Assembly: GCA_964019135.1 (NCBI GenBank)
Contig: OZ025261.1
Location: 32,658,029-32,722,028, forward strand
Length of the DNA stretch: 64,000 nt
Reading direction: 5' to 3'
From: Arenicola marina
Lineage: Eukaryota > Annelida > Polychaeta > Arenicolidae
The notes beneath the pieces were generated by a model. It made no database searches, was not told the origin of the DNA, and worked only from the letters and a program-made list of their open reading frames with translations. Below, one piece after another: positions 32,784 to 42,327 of the stretch. Both the position numbers and the translations under genes were made by a program. Each line of letters opens with the position of its first letter. Within the stretch, counting starts at the first letter, position 1.

Positions 32784-32797
32784 CCGTCAGAGGGCGC
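32784..32797 (+). promoter_or_regulatory. CTCF-like motif
   Basis: CCGTCAGAGGGCGC follows the CTCF core (CCnnnAGRKGGCRS) with a T at the fourth position. Weaker than the sites at 1990 and 56045, but it sits within a cluster with YY1- and ZNF143-type sites. Confidence 0.4.
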
Positions 32798-32868
32798 ACC
32801 TCACGGCATATAGTGTGACTTTATCGAGTGTCGTACGACGACTGTTGTCAGGATTTCTGCTGCCCGGC

Positions 32869-32879
32869 GCCGCCATATT
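32869..32879 (-). promoter_or_regulatory. YY1 consensus site
   Basis: GCCGCCATATT is the reverse complement of the YY1 consensus AAnATGGCGGC, a perfect match. YY1 sites of this form usually lie at or just after transcription start sites. A second YY1-like AATATGGCCGGAG is at 33076-33088. Confidence 0.5.
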
Positions 32880-33195
32880 CTTCACCATGGGAACGGCCCA
32901 CGTGGTGGGTATATTACCCGGCGCCCGTCGGCCCCCTGGCGAGCAGCACGATCATCATCACACCGACATTTATTTCGGACATTACCTGATTGTAAGGTGA
33001 CGTCTACGAGGTGAAATATGGCCATTTTATGAAGAAAAAACCTCATCGCTTTTGGTTTTATTTGAGATGCATGAAAATATGGCCGGAGTGGAGAACCCGG
33101 AAGAGTATCTCCGCAATCCCAGACGAAGGGATGCAGGGAGGGGTGGAGGGGGCCGGGAGGTCTATGGGACAGCGGGCCACCGGGTCCCAGGATGG

Positions 33196-33236
33196 CGCGG
33201 TGCATTGTGGGAGCAGGGCGTGGTGCATTATGGGAG
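33196..33236 (-). promoter_or_regulatory. Two tandem ZNF143/Staf binding sites
   Basis: On the minus strand, 33196-33213 reads CTCCCACAATGCACCGCG and 33219-33236 reads CTCCCATAATGCACCACG. Both agree with all 18 positions of the published Staf consensus YWCCCRNMATSCMYYRCR. They are 23 bp apart and 17 bp from the assembly gap. ZNF143 sites mark promoters of mRNA and small-RNA genes and chromatin-loop anchors; any gene start may lie in or beyond the gap. An open plus frame from the ATG at 33079 (MAGVENPEEYLRNPRRRDAG) runs into the gap but is unrecognised. Confidence 0.7.
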
Positions 33237-33253
33237 GAGGGCGCGGGTGATGA

Positions 33254-33453
33254 NNNNNNNNNNNNNNNNNNNNNNNNNNNNNNNNNNNNNNNNNNNNNNN
33301 NNNNNNNNNNNNNNNNNNNNNNNNNNNNNNNNNNNNNNNNNNNNNNNNNNNNNNNNNNNNNNNNNNNNNNNNNNNNNNNNNNNNNNNNNNNNNNNNNNNN
33401 NNNNNNNNNNNNNNNNNNNNNNNNNNNNNNNNNNNNNNNNNNNNNNNNNNNNN
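33254..33453. other. Assembly gap, 200 N
   Basis: Exactly 200 undetermined bases, a conventional scaffolding gap. Its true size is unknown, and the flanks differ (CpG-rich promoter-like to the left, AT-rich tandem repeat to the right), so adjacency should not be assumed. Confidence 0.99.
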
Positions 33454-33765
33454 CACGGAAAGCTGAACGGCTCCTTTAGCTAAATTCTGAAAGTAAAACG
33501 GCTCCGTTAGCTATACACCGAAAGTAGAGCGGCTCTTTTGGCTATACTCTAAAAGTAAAACGGTAAATATGTTATGTACAAGCTTTTATGTATAACCTGA
33601 AAGCCACATATAATATTTTATATTATATTTATATTATATTATTATTTAGCTATACCCTGAAAGTATAACCCATTATTTAGCTATACCCTGAAAGTATAAC
33701 CCATTATTTAGCTATACCCTGAAAGTATAACCGATTGTTTAGCTATACCCTAAAGGTAAGACGGC
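33454..33765. repeat. Minisatellite, about 32-bp unit
   Basis: Diverged copies of CTGAAAGTAAAACGGCTC(C/T)TTAGCTATAC on the left and CTGAAAGTATAACCCATTAT then TTAGCTATACC on the right, interrupted by AT-rich sequence at about 33560-33645. The array continues into the gap. Confidence 0.85.
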
Positions 33766-34300
33766 CTGTGTTCTAAATGCACAACGGTTCCTAGATGTAG
33801 AAAACGGCTAATTCTGGGTGACCTGAAGGCGGACTGGCTGCAGCAAAGGTTAATCGATTTGCTGTTGGTTGACACTTTAATTTAAATTAAATTTAAATTT
33901 TTTCGTATATCGAAGAACATATTATCGCAGTATATGATGGAGAAACTGTAAATTAGGCTTTCCCATGAATATCCAGAATTCAATACAGAGAATTAGTAAA
34001 TAGAATGCTATTTGTCACAAGGGGTTCTTGAACAAAACATTTCATTTCGGAGGAATGCCCATAAAAGATTGCTGAACAAAACATCGTTGAAGCCACTCGC
34101 CTTTGTCTCATGTAACTGTTCCACTAAGACATGTATATTTCTCCTGTCGAAGCAACTTGTATTGTCTGTTAATAGATGACGGTCGATGGGCCGGCGTATC
34201 AGCCCCCCCCCCCCGCCACCATCACCAACTTGCCCCTCTCCCATTTTCCCCCACCACGGCGCCACAGGGCGGCAGCCTTCAAAGGCCGGTACCTGCCAGC
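33766..34300. other. Intergenic, no gene seen
   Basis: An AT-rich stretch, then a 12-nt poly-C at 34203-34214. The 153-codon minus frame covering this region looks like chance; its glycine run is the C tract read in reverse. Confidence 0.45.
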
Positions 34301-34317
34301 GGCGAGGCCGGGTCACC

Positions 34318-34390
34318 GGAAACACGTGTGTGTCTGCGCATAGGGAGCTATTATTAGCTGCGTCACGTGACACAACCTTGGAAGATGGCC
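34318..34390. promoter_or_regulatory. E-box/YY1 promoter-like cluster
   Basis: AACACGTGTG (34321-34330), the palindrome GTCACGTGAC (34362-34371, USF/MiT/TFE-type) and a YY1-like AAGATGGCC (34382-34390) fall within 75 bases, with a TGCGCA NRF1-type half site between. Such clusters are typical of CpG promoters. No first exon is recognisable downstream. Confidence 0.35.
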
Positions 34391-34522
34391 TCATGAAAAG
34401 ATGGTTGCAAAGCGAATTTCCGGTCGGGTAAAAAAAATCCCACCCATAGCTTGCATAACTCTGATCCATAGCTTGGATAAGTCTTACCCAAAGCCTGTAT
34501 AAGTCTGACCCTATAGTTTGAA

Positions 34523-34905
34523 TTGAATTATCCTTGTTGCTTGAATTATCTTCATAAATTGAATTATCTTCATAGCTTGAGTTATCTTCATAACTTGAAT
34601 TATCTTCATAGCTTGAATCATCTTTATAGCTTGATTTATCTGCATAGCTTGAGTTATCTTCATAGCTTGAATTATCTTCAAAGTTTAGGTTATCTTCATA
34701 ACTTGAATTATCTTCATAGCTTTAATTATCTTCATAGCTTGAATCATCTTCATAGCTTGAATCATCTTCATAGCTTGAATCATCTTCATAGCTTGAATCA
34801 TCTTCATAGCTTGAGGTATCCTCATAACTTGAATTATCTACATAGCTTGAATTATCTTCATAGCTTGCATTATCTACATAGCTTGAATTATCCTCATAGT
34901 TGGAT
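34523..34905. repeat. Minisatellite, 18-bp unit
   Basis: About 21 copies of GAATTATCTTCATAGCTT with GAATCA and GAGTTA variants; more degenerate copies extend left to about 34440. The open plus frame (NYLHSL hexapeptides) is a periodicity effect. Confidence 0.95.
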
Positions 34906-34928
34906 TAACCCTCAATGGTCGCTTTACT

Positions 34929-35122
34929 ATGTCTCACCCATCACTCCCATTGCCACCGCTAGGCGGCCATGTCTCACCCATCACCACCGCTAGGAGGCCA
35001 GGTCTCACCCATCACTCCCATTGTCATCGTTAGGCGGCCATGTCTCACCCATCACTCCTATTGCCACCGCTAAGCGGCCATGTCTCACCCATCAGTCCCA
35101 TTGCCACCGCTAGGCGGCCATG
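34929..35122. repeat. 40-bp unit, five copies with CTCF-like core
   Basis: Units consist of ATGTCTCACCCATCACTCCC followed by ATTGCCACCGCTAGGCGGCC; the second copy lacks about 12 bp. Each holds CCGCTAGGCGGC, which resembles the CTCF core but lacks the 3' AG. A much better CTCF match follows at 35139. Confidence 0.9.
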
Positions 35123-35138
35123 CGCGTGTCCATTTCGA

Positions 35139-35153
35139 GGCGTCCTCTAGTGG
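35139..35153 (-). promoter_or_regulatory. CTCF motif, one mismatch, minus
   Basis: GGCGTCCTCTAGTGG is the reverse-orientation CTCF core (RSYGCCMYCTRSTGG) with a single mismatch (T for C). It lies 17 bases after the 40-bp array. Confidence 0.5.
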
Positions 35154-36550
35154 GAGATCGATTGCCGCAGAACTTCAAGGAGACAAAGGACAATCCTCCC
35201 GATTTCTTCCCAACCACCACCCCTATACCCCCCCCCCCCCCCCGCCATCCCATCCGGTGACGTCTCGATACGCAGTATGTTACAGGGTCGTGAGATTCAA
35301 AGCTCAGGGAGGCTAGCCGAGGCGGGTGGTGGGAGTTGGGGGGTGGGGGTCGGGGCTGGAGAGGGGGTGAGGGTGGTGGGGAGGGCTCAACGAGGCACCA
35401 AGTCAGCCGAACCTATCGACCCCCGGACACTTCCAAGAACAACAACTCCTGGCATGGGATGTCATATCCGCTTTATCGTCCGCTGCCACCGTATGCTGAC
35501 AACACGGCCCCCTGTCCCTCCTACCCCCTTCCCCCGCTCCCCACCCCCCTCCCTATTGGCCCCTGCTGTCTCACCTCGCCCGCTGGCATCCCTTCACCGT
35601 TCTATCCCCAGCCCCTCCCCTCCTCTCACCCCCGCACCACCACACCCACCCTCACCCCTGGTGTCCCTGGTCGCGACCTTCCTCGGGCTTTACCCACCCC
35701 CGGTGAGATCTATCTCCCACACAGCTTACTTCGATAACCTCTTAGGTGAGGCCCGTCAAGCGAGAAGACCTCTTGTCATCAAAACCCCGCTTCATGCGAC
35801 CATCAGCGCATAGGAGGAAAGACAGGGTATATACGGCATCAATTCCCTGACCCCCCGTCACTATTGTAAGAGGGGGAGGATGGTGGGGGAAGGAGGGGGA
35901 GGGGGAAGGCGTGCACCGCCCAGGTCAATACTGGCCCCTGCACAATGTCAAATCATAGCCGCCAACAAACAGTCGGCCAATACGAAGCTTTCCATCGAGC
36001 AGAGACGGGAGACAAGATTTGTTGTCTGTTGAACAGCGTCTCTGTCAAGCTTGTTGTCCTAAGCGGGTGCTCTGGCATTGATTAACTCACCTTCACCCCC
36101 CTCCCCTCCCCTCCCGTCCCACCCCCAGTGGTCTATTGACTTCTCCCTGTCTGATGTTATTCTTTGAAGGCATTAATAGCAAGGGGGCGGCGGAGGGGTG
36201 AGGAGGGAGGGGGTATCGTCGGAGGAGCTACTTGAAAGACGTCACCTTTACAATGTAACCCTATATTACTTGGAAGCTATTGTCCGGGCCGAGGGGGTGT
36301 CCCACACCCAGTCTATAGAATAGACCACTGCAGTTATGATACGTTTATTACTGGGATCGATTAAGACGCCGGTCCAGGGATCGGATTCTCTCGTCGCCGC
36401 AGCTGCAGAAGTCAGAAAAAACTCGGTCAGCATGAAAGATATTATTTGCTCATTAATATGCAAGACGGAGGCGAAGGGGGTAGCAATGAATTACCGACGA
36501 CTGATCGACTCTTGCGCTCACTCCTTTCACGCCAAGCCCTCCTGTAACGT
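35154..36550. other. Intergenic, C- and G-rich stretches
   Basis: A 16-nt poly-C at 35228-35243, G-rich 35325-35390, C-rich 35500-35690 and mixed G/C tracts at 35865-36215. From 36240 composition is balanced and non-repetitive, with TCATTAATATGCAAG (octamer-like) near 36449; it could be a regulatory element. The 152-codon plus frame from 36336 has no recognisable domain. Confidence 0.45.
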
Positions 36551-36565
36551 GGCGCCCTCAAGTGG
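36551..36565 (-). promoter_or_regulatory. CTCF motif, one mismatch, minus
   Basis: GGCGCCCTCAAGTGG matches the reverse CTCF core RSYGCCMYCTRSTGG except for A at the tenth position. Same orientation as the site at 35139 and opposite to the one at 37548. Confidence 0.5.
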
Positions 36566-36958
36566 GCAAACATTTGTGTTCTGCGGGAAATCGCCCCCGC
36601 GCTGTTTCCCTCCAGCCCTGACTGGATGGAATCTACAACCATTGACGACAGGGACAGGCCGGATCACAAATCAGGCCGGGCTTTGGCAGCCTGACATCAG
36701 TGTTCAATCATATTTAACTTTTTTCGCAGGTGATGTAATATCGATATATCTTTCAACGGCAAGCATGAGATGGGGGTCGCTTATTCAAGTATAATCGCTA
36801 ACATTACCAGGGAGTGGATGGGGGGGAAGGGGGGGGGGTCGAACCATGATCCCTAGCGAATCACATCATTAAAATCCAAAAAATCTCGCCTTCTATATGT
36901 ATACACGTTAAGTGCCGTAACATAAATAAGATATATGCAAAAACAACAACGGTGTTTA
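36566..36958. other. Intergenic, no gene seen
   Basis: Mixed sequence with G runs near 36820-36837. No gene or repeat recognised. Confidence 0.5.
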
Positions 36959-37473
36959 CAATAGAATGAGAGAGTTCATGGCTATCTACTGACGTCACAA
37001 TGGGTGAAATATAGCAGGTGACGTAACAATAGAGAATGATTAAAGTTCATGGTTATCACTGACGTCACAATGGGTGAAATATAGTAAGTGACGATGTGAC
37101 GTAACAATAGAAAAGGATAACATTTCATGGTTATCACTGACGTCACAATGGGTGAATTATAGCAGGTGGCGCTGTGAAGTAAGAATAAAAAAGGATTGAA
37201 GTTCATGACTCTCACTGATGTAACAAGGGGTGAAATATAGCAGGTGACGCTGTGACGTAACAATAGAAAAGGATAAAATGTCATGGTTATCACTGACGTC
37301 ACAATGGGTGAACTATAGCAGATGACGCTGTGACGTAACAATAGAACGGAGTTAAAGTTTATGGCTATCTACTGACGTCACAATGCTATGAAGTATTAGT
37401 AGAAAGGGACCCCGTGACGTAACTATAAAATGGGATGCAAAGTTCATGGTTACCAACTGACATCACAATAGGA
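36959..37473. repeat. 78-bp tandem array of CRE motifs
   Basis: Seven units of about 78 bp (first 70, last 84) of the form GTTCATGGTTATCACTGACG, then TCACAATGGGTGAAATATAG, then a GTGACGTAAC block. Perfect CREs TGACGTCA are at 36990, 37060, 37138, 37294 and 37373; the third-last and last-unit positions hold degenerate TGATGTAA (37216) and TGACATCA (37457). Variant CREs TGACGTAA are at 37019, 37097, 37253, 37331 and 37415. Units differ by substitutions elsewhere more than in these motifs. CREB/ATF binding is inferred. Confidence 0.9.
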
Positions 37474-37547
37474 TGTGATCAAAGCTACACCCACCAATCA
37501 TCGTGACGCTGACCTTCACCGGGACATTCTTATTCTCATCTAGCCCG

Positions 37548-37562
37548 CCGCTAGGTGGCAGC
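37548..37562 (+). promoter_or_regulatory. CTCF motif
   Basis: CCGCTAGGTGGCAGC matches the CTCF core with only the tolerated G at position 3. It lies 75 bases after the CRE array. Confidence 0.6.
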
Positions 37563-39021
37563 CCTATCAACGATTCACCCCCAGGCCCCACAACCTGCCC
37601 CCACCCGCATCCCCAGCCCTCAATTCTTTACCCTCACGCTCTTATCCCCCCACCCCGCCCCAACCACCACTGCTACCATTATCCACAACTCAGCACCCTC
37701 CCACCTCAATGGGTTTAACCTTTAACCTCCGGCCCCGCCATCCCCGTCACCCCGCCGCCTCCCACCCCCAATCTTCCCAATTGTCGGTCCCGGGGCCGTG
37801 AGAGAGGAGGCACCCCCCCCCCCCTCCCATTCACCCACAGGGGTACGAGAGCGACACAATGGTGATGGGGTGGATATCCGCGAACACCCGGTCGGCCCCA
37901 GTCTGCCCCCGGGTCCCCTTCCTGCCCCCCCACTTACCGCACTCGCCCGGTCCATCTCTAGCACTTACAGCTAAGTGTTAGTGGTGGGCTCCCGACATAT
38001 CAACAGCTCATCCCTTTGACGCCCAGGTGAGGGGCGGGGCCAAAGGTCGGGCTGCATGTCGCCACCGGCCCGTTGTGACGTCACTGAGGGTGCTAGTGGA
38101 GTCGCCGTTGTGTGCGCACACTCGCTCTATTGTCAGCGGTGACCAGAAGGCATCGGGGGGAAAGTGTGTCGTAATTGTAACGGCGCATCTGTCGGAGTAG
38201 GGCTCAGAAGCGCATTGCAGTGCGCAGGCTTTTTTTAACGTGTTGAGAAAAAGATCACTTTGTGCGTGTTTCTTTGACGTCTGAATGAACTTCAATCACA
38301 TCACTTCAATTTCATTTGGTGACAGGATGGCACTGTTGAAATTGCAGTACGGAGGGCATTAGTCATTGTTAGAGACATGTGACGTGCATCCCCATCTGAG
38401 CAGGCTGGGCTACAGATCAACAGGTCATCGCGCCTTGGCACCTGCACCTGGGGCAAGTTTCATCCAAGCCCATTTTCCCAGACATTTCTGTGCCCAGTAG
38501 CCTTCATGTGCTACACAAAATTGGCTCAAAACGCAAATGGTTTAGTGCACGTTTTCTGGGTACAGTGTGTCGCCTTCGCTTGACATAACTCTGGTTGAAT
38601 AGAACGTCGGTTTGTTCTAGGTAGTCATTAAGATGTGTATGCGCTGTTGATAATCTCGTTCAATAAATGAAGTTTACAGCAACAAAAAACGTCCACAAAA
38701 GCTTTGTTTATTGATCTTCAAAAAATAAAGTTATGCAAAATACACTCCAGATTTTTTTTTTGTCACGGGGGTGTGAGGCCAATAGAGATAACTTATCCAT
38801 TGAACCCTGAGTAAAAAGCAAAACGGGGTATTAAAAATAATATTATATTTTATTTGATATATTCCACATGAGCTTTTAACTAAAAGCAGATTATTTTTCC
38901 TCAGGGAGTATATGGTTGTTGTGAAAATGTGTGTTGTCCTGTGCACCACTGGTTTGTTTCTCCTGATGCCTAATTTTAATAGCTTGTTTCCATTTATATG
39001 GCTCAGTTATATCAACAACAT
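37563..39021. other. Intergenic, no gene seen
   Basis: C-rich to about 37960, then balanced. Minus frames at 37715-37964 are low-complexity Gly/Pro; the minus frame at 38008-38295 has no recognisable domain. Confidence 0.45.
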
Positions 39022-39255
39022 TTATCCTTTGATCATTAAATGAATTAAAAATGACCACGTTTTGTATAAAGCCGACAGGAAACTGAAACCGGTGTTACAT
39101 GTAAGAAAACAACCGAAGCCGGCGGAAATTACTGTTCTCGGCTTTGGTGACTCTTGGTCGGAAGACGGTGGATCAACCTTTATCCGTTTCGGTGACGGTT
39201 TGCTTCCGGGAGGTTTTTGAGACCGACTTGGCCTCGTTGTGCACAAAAGCGCCAT
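39022..39255 (-). CDS. Unrecognised ORF, possible first exon
   Basis: From the ATG at 39255 (context TTTATGGCG) the minus strand reads MALLCTTRPSRSQKPPGSKP, then SPKRIKVDPPSSDQESPKP and a hydrophobic tail to 39022. KRIKVD resembles a classical nuclear localisation signal, and the Ser/Pro/Lys-rich composition is protein-like. No domain is recognised and no clear splice donor is seen; the frame may be chance. Confidence 0.2.
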   Translation of the reverse strand: MALLCTTRPSRSQKPPGSKPSPKRIKVDPPSSDQESPKPRTVISAGFGCFLTCNTGFSFLSALYKTWSFLIHLMIKG

Positions 39256-39392
39256 AAACACAAACATTTCATTTCATTTCGGCCACTCTTGTGTGGAACA
39301 GAGTTTTGGTTTCATGTAACTAAGACTCTCGAAATAAAGCAGTGACAGTCCACAATTTATGAAGCGCAATTGTTTGACACGAGCCGGGAGGG

Positions 39393-39583
39393 AATGGAAT
39401 GGAATGTTGGTGTTTTAGGCCACTTTTGTGCACATACAGGCTAAATTGGGCCAAGGAACCTCCCGAGACGATGAAGGATGAAGGAATGAAACAGGCCCCA
39501 GATTAGGTGCCCGAGCCCGGATTCGAACCCAGGACCTATTGATCTGCGGTCTAGTGCGCTAACCACTACACCAGGGAGGCCCC
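39393..39583 (-). mobile_element. tRNA-derived SINE (family 2), with target-site duplication
   Basis: On the minus strand it begins GGGGGCCTCCC, then A box TGGTGTAGTGGTTAGCGC and B box GGGTTCGAATCCGGGC, then a tail ending in CCATTCCATTCC. It is flanked by identical 13-bp direct repeats CGAGCCGGGAGGG (39380-39392 and 39584-39596), the hallmark of LINE-mediated insertion. A second copy lies at 42982-43164. The minus ORF through it is a SINE artefact. Confidence 0.9.
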
Positions 39584-39636
39584 CGAGCCGGGAGGGAGTT
39601 GGTCTGACTGATCTCTCATATGACTGGAGCGGTAAA

Positions 39637-39885
39637 AGACCGATCCAGGCTCTCAATCATTCACTGACGTCACCGTTGCTTTTATCCAATCATGTGGCGA
39701 AAAAATCTTCCACGTGCGTTATGTCGGACCAACAAGTCGGACAAACAAAGCAGCATGTCACTTTCTTGTCAGTTTCAGAGATATTTTTACCTACCATAAG
39801 CTATGATTGTCAATTTTTATACTCACGAGTAAGGCAAAAGAACTCAAGAGTGGGCGGGGCTTAGTGTCGGAGCCTGGATCGGTCT
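39637..39885. mobile_element. MITE-like element with 16-bp perfect ends
   Basis: AGACCGATCCAGGCTC at 39637-39652 occurs reverse-complemented at 39870-39885. Inside are a TGACGTCA CRE (about 39664), a CCAAT box and a TGGGCGGGGCTTAG motif. No transposase, and no clear target-site duplication. Confidence 0.55.
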
Positions 39886-41654
39886 ATTGTCCAGGGCGGT
39901 GGAGTGGGTGGGAGGCAGGGGGTGACTGAGAAGGGAATTATCGGTACCTCCTCCCCCCACCCCCTACCCCCAATTACGATGCTCATCGTGTGATGTTTGA
40001 CTTTGTAACCCCCCACCCCTGCGCTGACAGCCCCCTCGCCCCACCCCAGCCCCTGCAGACCGCCCCCTCCCCCCCCCCCTCTTCACCCCTTCATGGTATC
40101 CCCGGACCGTGAAGCCGGCACGTGAAAGGACCCGCTCACAGCTCACTGTGGACATTGAAGGAGGGTCAATTTCACTAATGGGCGTCCTTACGACCCCTCC
40201 GTAATCACTAGGAGGGGGGGGGGGCCAGTCACCGGGAGTGGGTGGGGTGAGGGGTACGTTAACTGGAGGGGATTCACTCTTTACTCGTGGACAGCTTAAG
40301 GACTTTGGTCCGTGAATTGCGGATGGCATTAAGGCCGTAGTTACGCCGCACGCCGCCATGGGGCAGCAGCAGCGGCAGTGTGGCCCAAGACGAGACAGAC
40401 CTTGTAAAGGCCGTCCCAACGACACGCCATAACCACGCGGCGCAATGGACGATAATGCAATCATCAAGCCGTAACTTACTGTCCGGGTGATGAGTGCGGG
40501 GGTCTGACTGGGGGTTAAGGGTGGGGCACGCAGGCGGTGTGTGTGGACGGGGAGGGGGGTGCGGGGGGTATGCTATCCGGATGCCAGTGAGTCCGCTGAA
40601 GACAGCACAAGGCGCCAGATGTAATCCTGATAAGGGACGGTCGGCCCCGGGAATGGGTCATTTATGGCATGTTTGGAGCCCTCAGTGCCGTCTCGTGTCG
40701 CCCCCTCGCCTCGCGCTGACGGCTGAGCGTGTGTGTAAGTTCCAAGAGGGACCTTGGGGGGCAGAGGGGACCAGCTGGAGCACGAAGTTTTATTCTGCTG
40801 GTGCGGTGTCTCGCGATGTCAACAAGATCATATAAATATGTCTAAGTTACTACAGTTTCAAAATACTAGGGGCCCCCTCGGGAAGTGGGGAGGGGGGGGG
40901 GGATTAAGCAGGCTTTATACGTCTACACCATTAATAAGAACTGTTGACGTCTCCACCTATATAGCATATCATTACTTTACCCTGTATTTAGTTTGGCAAT
41001 GAAATGAGCCCAAATATATAATATATATAAGATATAAAATACGATGTGAGACTCATTATTGGTATCTTACTTTGGCACACATATTCACGCAGAGAAATGT
41101 ATGTCAACGCAACTGAGTGGAACGACTTCTAGCTCGTATGATAATGAAAACTTCAGTTTAATTTTTACTGCATGTGGTAATCTTGATATAGGACTAGAGC
41201 GAACGAGGCGACAAAAGTGACTTAATTCCAAGGATTATTTACCATGTGTATGGGCGCACTGTTTGTTTGCCATACAATAGGACTCTGTGTGCGACCGATT
41301 GTGAGGTTGGCTCACAGTCGTTGTTATATTCCACTGTATTAAATTTGTTAGCATCAGTGCTACGTATCCATGGCTACCTGTAGTCATGACTACCTGTGAC
41401 TCATCGGCGGTTGATCTCCAGTAGCAAACCGACGTGCGCTTACGAAACTAACTGCACTTTATTAACTTCTAATCGGATACATTCATAATACAATATAGTA
41501 ATGGCATGGCAACTTGATCCACGTCACTAGATATATAACACAACGTGGCTTGTGTGGCATTTACATCGGTGTGCAGAGATAGAATACGCAGACCAGATAT
41601 CAGATTCCGTTGATTGTGGGATAATACACCGCTATAGCACTTCGTGGAGGAGAT
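39886..41654. other. Intergenic, no gene seen
   Basis: C- and G-rich tracts at 39950-40090, 40210-40230 and 40880-40905, then AT-rich from 40990. Minus and plus frames at 39964-40835 are biased by the G/C tracts and show no domain. Confidence 0.45.
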
Positions 41655-41926
41655 CTGGCCTAGGTCGTCGCCATAACAACCTGGTCTAGGTCATTGCCAT
41701 GACAACCTGGCCTAGGTCATCGCCGTAACAACCTGGCCTAGTTCTTCGCCACGACAACCTGGCCTAGGTCATCGCCATAACAACCTGGCCTAGGTCATCA
41801 CCATGACAACCTGGCCTAGATCTTCGCCGCGACAACCTGGCCTAGGTCATTGCCATGACAACCTGGCCTAGGCCATCTCCATGACAACCTTTCCTAGGTC
41901 ATCGCAACGACAACCTGGCCTAAGTA
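41655..41926. repeat. Minisatellite, 26-bp unit
   Basis: About ten copies of CTGGCCTAGGTCATCGCCAT followed by GACAAC. Each unit holds an AGGTCA nuclear-receptor half site, and the ATTGCCATGACAAC form is two mismatches from the palindromic RFX X-box GTTGCCATGGCAAC. Regulatory meaning is inference. Confidence 0.93.
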
Positions 41927-42327
41927 CCATGCCTTTCTGTATGCATTACGTTTTTGTTAAGATATAGGTATGCAGGAATCGCCTTCCTTGGTGAATAACG
42001 CTATACAATCTGAATGTAAACAGATTGCTTGAGGAGATTTGGGGCGGTGGGGGGGGGGGGGGGTTGGAAGGGAGTGGGAGCATACTAAACATGCTCTGGC
42101 GTTTCAGAAGAGACACCCAAACGCATACACATTTCTACAATTGCTACAATCGCTCAGGTCAATAATCTAAACAGTTCGAGGTTAATTAATATATTGTATC
42201 GTGGTTCCATGGTTATCATTCACGTTAGCTTCACCCTATGATTGGCTGACTGACTGACAGATGTTGTGATCACTACCCCCTCCCGCGTGAGGAGGGTGTG
42301 AGATGTCCTAACATCTGTAGACAGGAG

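Noticed and set aside
34008..34469. 153-codon minus ORF
   Set aside because: Contains a poly-Gly run from the C tract and no domain-like pattern; likely chance in GC-rich sequence.
36336..36794. 152-codon plus ORF starting MIRLLLGSIKTPVQGSDSLV
   Set aside because: No recognisable domain or homology by eye and no flanking splice structure; kept only as possible non-coding conserved sequence.
39441..39656. Minus ORF containing GVVVSALDRRSIGPGFESGL, and its twin at 42863-43174
   Set aside because: Both lie within the tRNA-derived SINE; this peptide is a translation of the tRNA-like head, not a protein family.
40494..40835. Plus ORF of 113 codons
   Set aside because: Gly-rich start from G tracts and no domain-like sequence; no supporting promoter or splice signals.
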